Assembly: GCF_026914265.1 (NCBI RefSeq)
Contig: NC_069132.1
Coordinates: forward strand, 37,875,152 to 37,939,151
Direction of reading: 5' to 3'
DNA length: 64,000 bases
Source: Mya arenaria
Lineage: Eukaryota > Mollusca > Bivalvia > Myida > Myidae
Shown: positions 60,282 through 64,000 of the stretch, one piece after another
How the letters are laid out: each line of letters starts with the position of its first letter
Position numbering within the stretch: position 1 is the stretch's first letter
Program-made: the position numbers and the translations under genes
The notes under the pieces: model-generated
Told to the model about the DNA's origin: nothing
The model's input: the letters and a program-made list of their open reading frames with translations, nothing else
The model's database searches: none

Positions 60282-63200
60282 TCTTCTATCCTGGTATTAT
60301 CTGTCACTTTCTTCTTCTTCTTCTTCTTCTTCTTCTTCTTCTTCTTCTTCTTCTTCTTCTTCTTCTTCTTCTTCTTCTTCTTCTTCTTCTTCTGTTTTTC
60401 TTCAACTTTATCCTCATCATCATCCTCATCCGCCACCTCATCATTATCATTTATATGCAAGACTATAATTACCACCCATTACATATTTAACTCTTGAACT
60501 AACACGAACTTGACGCGTTTTTCTCATTATCATTATTTATGTTTTACCCATATACATATTGCTTCTAGCACTAATCTTACCAAAAACGTTTCCCGCTATG
60601 AGCCATTACCTCAGTGGTGGGTTGTCATCAAAAGCCAGCTCCAATGCAACGGCATCTCTTTGGGTTGAACGTTGGACCCCCTTCCGGTACGGTGGACGCT
60701 GAAACAATTGAACAGAAGCATAATTTCATGTTCTTATCTAGAGTTTATATGTTTAGTAAATCAAGCACTTATATGCTACAAACGAATATTTAACATATGA
60801 ATAAGAGTGCTTATAAACTAGTATTGTCCAAAATTTTATATCTATTGAAATACATGAAACCAAAATAAACATTTTCTACTACCCAGGTTTGGTTAAAGAG
60901 ATCTTGGGAACAATGCTGGTGCCTTTTAGCATTTTCACTGTAAGATTTCAAAAACCAACAGAAAGTGCCTATTCATTTCAGTGTATTTCTTTATAAAAGA
61001 AAATATGACTTATTAAGTAAAACAAATGTTCGGACTTTCAACAAACTCTATAAAACCAACAAAAGGAAACATATCTTTGTTGATGTTTTTGTCCTCAAAG
61101 CAGACGAATCAAAATCGCCTCCAAATGGAGCTCCCTTCCATGCATCCAACCTGAGTAAATTAGAATAATCAGCGTTAAGTGGGCAGAACTTGGAAAAGAT
61201 TAACGAATCGATTCATCAGCTTTTGTGCAATGTGAATATATTACATGGTCATGTAAGCAATCTTCTTCTTCTTCTTCTTCTTCTTCTTCTTCTTCTTCTT
61301 CTTCTTCTTCTTCTTCTTCTTCTTCTTCTTCTTCTGTTTTTCTTCAACTTTATCCTCATCATCATCCTCATCCGCCACCTCATCATTATCATTTAAATGC
61401 AAGACTATAATTACCACCCATTACATATTTAACTCTTGAACTAACACGAACTTGACGCGTTTTTCTCATTATCATTATTTATGTTTTACCCATATACATA
61501 TGGCTTCTAGCACTAATCTTACCAAAAACCTTTCCCGCTATGAGCCATTACCTCAGTGGTGGGTTGTCATCAAAAGCCAGCTCCAATGCAACGGCATCTC
61601 TTTGGGTGGAACGTTGGACCCCCTTCCGGTACGGTGGACGCTGAAACAATTGAACAGAAGCATAATTTCATGTTCTTATCTAGAGTTTATATGTTTAGTA
61701 AATCAAGCACTTATATGCTACAAACGAATATTTAACATATGAATAAGAGTGCTTATAAACTAGTATTGTCCAAAATTTTATATCTATTGAAATACATGAA
61801 ACCAAAATAAACATTTTCTACTACCCAGGTTTGGTTAAAGAGATCTTGGGAACAATGCTGGTGCCTTTTAGCATTTTCACTATAAGATTTCAAAAACCAA
61901 CAGAAAGTGCCTATTCATTTCAGTGTATTTCTTTATAAAAGAAAATATGACTTATTAAGTAAAACAAATGTTCGGACTTTCAACAAACTCTATAAAACCA
62001 ACAAAAGGAAACATATCTTTGTTGATGTTTTTGTCCTCAAAGCAGACGAATCAAAATCGCCTCCAAATGGAGCTCCCTTCCATGCATCCAACCTGAGTAA
62101 ATTAGAATAATCAGCGTTAAGTGGGCAGAACTTGGAAAAGATTAACGAATCGATTCATCAGCTTTTGTGCAATGTGAATATATTACATGGTCATGTAAGA
62201 AAACTTCTTCTTCTTCTTCTTCTTCTTCATCTTCTTCTTCTTCTTCTTCTTCTTCTTCTTCTTCTTCTTCTTCTTCTTCTTCTTCTTCTTCTTCTTCTTC
62301 TTCTTCTGTTTTTCTTCAACTTTATCCTCATCATCATCCTCATCCGCCACCCATCATTATCATTTAAATGCAAGACTATAATTACCACCCATTACATATT
62401 TAACTCTTGAACTAACACGAACTTGACGCGTTTTTCTCATTATCATTATTTATGTTTTAACCCATATACATATGGCTTGTAGCACTAGTCTTACCAAAAA
62501 CCTTTCCCGCTATCGAGCCATTACCTCAGTGGTGGGTTGTCATCAAAAGCCAGCTCCAATGCAACGGCATCTCTTTGGGTGGAACGTTGGACCCCCTTCC
62601 GGTACGGTGGACGCTGAAACAATTGAACAGAAGCATAATTTCATGTTCTTATCTAGAGTTTATATGTTTAGTAAATCAAGCACTTATATGCTACAAACGA
62701 ATATTTAACATATGAATAAGAGTGCTTATAAACTAGTATTGTCCAAAATTTTATATCTATTGAAATACATGAAACCAAAATAAACATTTTCTACTACCCA
62801 GGTTTGGTTAAAGAGATCTTGGGAACAATGCTGGTGCCTTTTAGCATTTTCACTGTAAGATTTCAAAAACCAACAGAAAGTGCCTATTCATTTCAGTGTA
62901 TTTCTTTATAAAAGAAAATATGACTTATTAAGTAAAACAAATGTTCGGACTTTCAACAAACTCTATAAAACCAACAAAAGGAAACATATCTTTGTTGATG
63001 TTTTTGTCCTCAAAGCAGACGAATCAAAATCGCCTCCAAATGGAGCTCCCTTCCATGCATCCAACCTGAGTAAATTAGAATAATCAGCGTTAAGTGGGCA
63101 GAACTTGGAAAAGATTAACGAATCGATTCATCAGCTTTTGTGCAATGTGAATATATTACATGGTCATGTAAGCAACCTTCTTCTTCTTCTTCTTCTTGTT

Positions 63201-64000
63201 CTTCTTCTTGTTCTTCTTGTTCTTCTTGTTCTTCTTCTTCTTCTTCTTCTTCTTCTTCTTCTTCTTCTTCTTCTTCTTCTTCTTCTTCTTCTTCTTCTTC
63301 TTCTTCTTCTGTTTTTCTTCAACTTTATCCTCATCATCATCCTCATCCGCCACCTCATCATTATCATCTAAATGCAAGACTATAATTACCACCCATTACA
63401 TATTTAACTCTTGAACTAACACGAACTTGACGCGTTTTTCTCATTATCATTATTTATGTTTTACCCATATACATATGGCTTCTAGCACTAATCTTACCAA
63501 AAACCTTTCCCGCTATGAGCCATTACCTCAGTGGTGGGTTGTCATCAAAAGCCAGCTCCAATGCAACGGCATCTCTTTGGGTGGAACGTTGGACCCCCTT
63601 CCGGTACGGTGGACGCTGAAACAATTGAACAGAAGCATAATTTCATGTTCTTATCTAGAGTTTATATGTTTAGTAAATCAAGCACTTATATGCTACAAAC
63701 GAATATTTAACATATGAATAAGAGTGCTTATAAACTAGTATTGTCCAAAATTTTATATCTATTGAAATACATGAAACCAAAATAAACATTTTCTACTACC
63801 CAGGTTTGGTTAAAGAGATCTTGGGAACAATGCTGGTGCCTTTTAGCATTTTCACTAGTAAGATTTCAAAAACCAACAGAAAGTGCCTATTCATTTCAGT
63901 GTATTTCTTTATAAAAGAAAATATGACTTATTAAGTAAAACAAATGTTCGGACTTTCAACAAACTCTATAAAACCAACAAAAGGAAACATATCTTTGTTG
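48655..64000 (+). repeat. Macrosatellite array, ~0.93-1.1 kb monomer, ~16 copies
   Basis: The word GTGCCTATTCATTTCAG recurs at 49220, 50184, 51288, 52229, 53273, 54228, 55173, 56136, 57078, 58059, 58989, 59915, 60965, 61907 and 62880, and once more near 63889, where the array runs off the window. Spacing is 926-1104 bp; most variation comes from TTC tract length. The non-TTC part is almost identical between copies, so the array is young or homogenised. The first monomer (48655-49200) lacks a TTC tract. Small frames repeat in every unit (67-codon, 96-codon); with identity this high that says nothing about selection. Array length in the genome is not bounded here. Confidence 0.97.
49515..63310 (+). 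repeat. (TTC)n / (GAA)n tracts, one to three per monomer
   Basis: Tracts start near 49515, 50480, 50577, 50660, 51584, 52526, 52631, 53570, 54526, 55469, 56432, 57375, 58356, 59287, 60211, 60310, 61261, 62205 and 63178; most exceed 50 bp. All have the pyrimidine strand on plus. They begin after 'ggtcatgtaa(g/gt)' and end at TGTTTTTCTTCAAC. Poly-Leu, poly-Ser, poly-Phe and poly-Lys frames here are translations of the repeat. GAA/TTC runs of this size can form triplex DNA. Confidence 0.97.

Noticed and set aside
47368-63414. Poly-Leu, poly-Ser, poly-Phe, poly-Lys and poly-Glu reading frames
   Set aside because: They are translations of TTC/GAA runs in all frames of the macrosatellite; no independent coding evidence.

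Overview
This is animal nuclear DNA: AT-rich, with spliced genes, a tRNA-derived SINE, several MITE-like elements, minisatellites and a long macrosatellite. Family content points to a bivalve mollusc: a DZIP3-type HEPN / STAND-like / NHL-like propeller gene pair, Shisa/CYYR1-like small membrane protein genes in a cluster, and interspersed repeats of the 'gtgaccttgacctttgag ... acggacggacgg' type. Species cannot be fixed from the sequence alone.

Layout. 1-1170 is old tandem repeat. 1889-24299 plus 34473-36702 carry a same-strand (minus) cluster of Shisa/CYYR1-like genes: an orphan signal exon (1889-1940), a damaged first exon (2129-2178), a lone transmembrane exon (11661-11850), gene B (14365-18374), gene C (22139-24299, the only copy that splices cleanly in all four exons) and the decayed copy D (34473-36702). 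A 4210-bp DNA transposon (6906-11115) lies inside the cluster. It has a long uninterrupted transposase ORF fused to an OTU protease domain, 38-bp terminal inverted repeats, a 4-bp target duplication and an array of GGTACC-centred subterminal motifs. A hAT remnant lies at 3312-3987 and a SINE at 19317-19576.

25773-30140 (plus) and 38251-42373 (minus) are two copies of one gene, arranged tail to tail, with the same exon structure: HEPN domain with an R-x4-H motif, a STAND-like region whose Walker motifs are degenerate in both copies, and an NHL-like beta-propeller. Both copies are broken; the first also carries a 250-bp MITE inside its HEPN exon. The space between them holds two minisatellites (59-bp and 31-bp units), dispersed repeats and Shisa-like copy D.

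42374-47370 has no recognisable gene, only a hAT-like MITE and a 32-bp minisatellite. From 48655 to the window end is a tandem array of about 16 copies of a ~0.93-1.1 kb monomer, nearly all carrying one to three long (TTC)n tracts.

How the genes relate: Shisa/CYYR1-like proteins are single-pass adaptors, some with PPxY-type tails that bind WW-domain ubiquitin ligases. The HEPN-STAND-propeller pair belongs to an expanded, immune-like class in bivalves (inference from architecture). No operon-like link between the two groups is visible; the window looks like a duplication-rich, repeat-rich gene-family neighbourhood. No CRISPR, rRNA or bacterial feature was seen.
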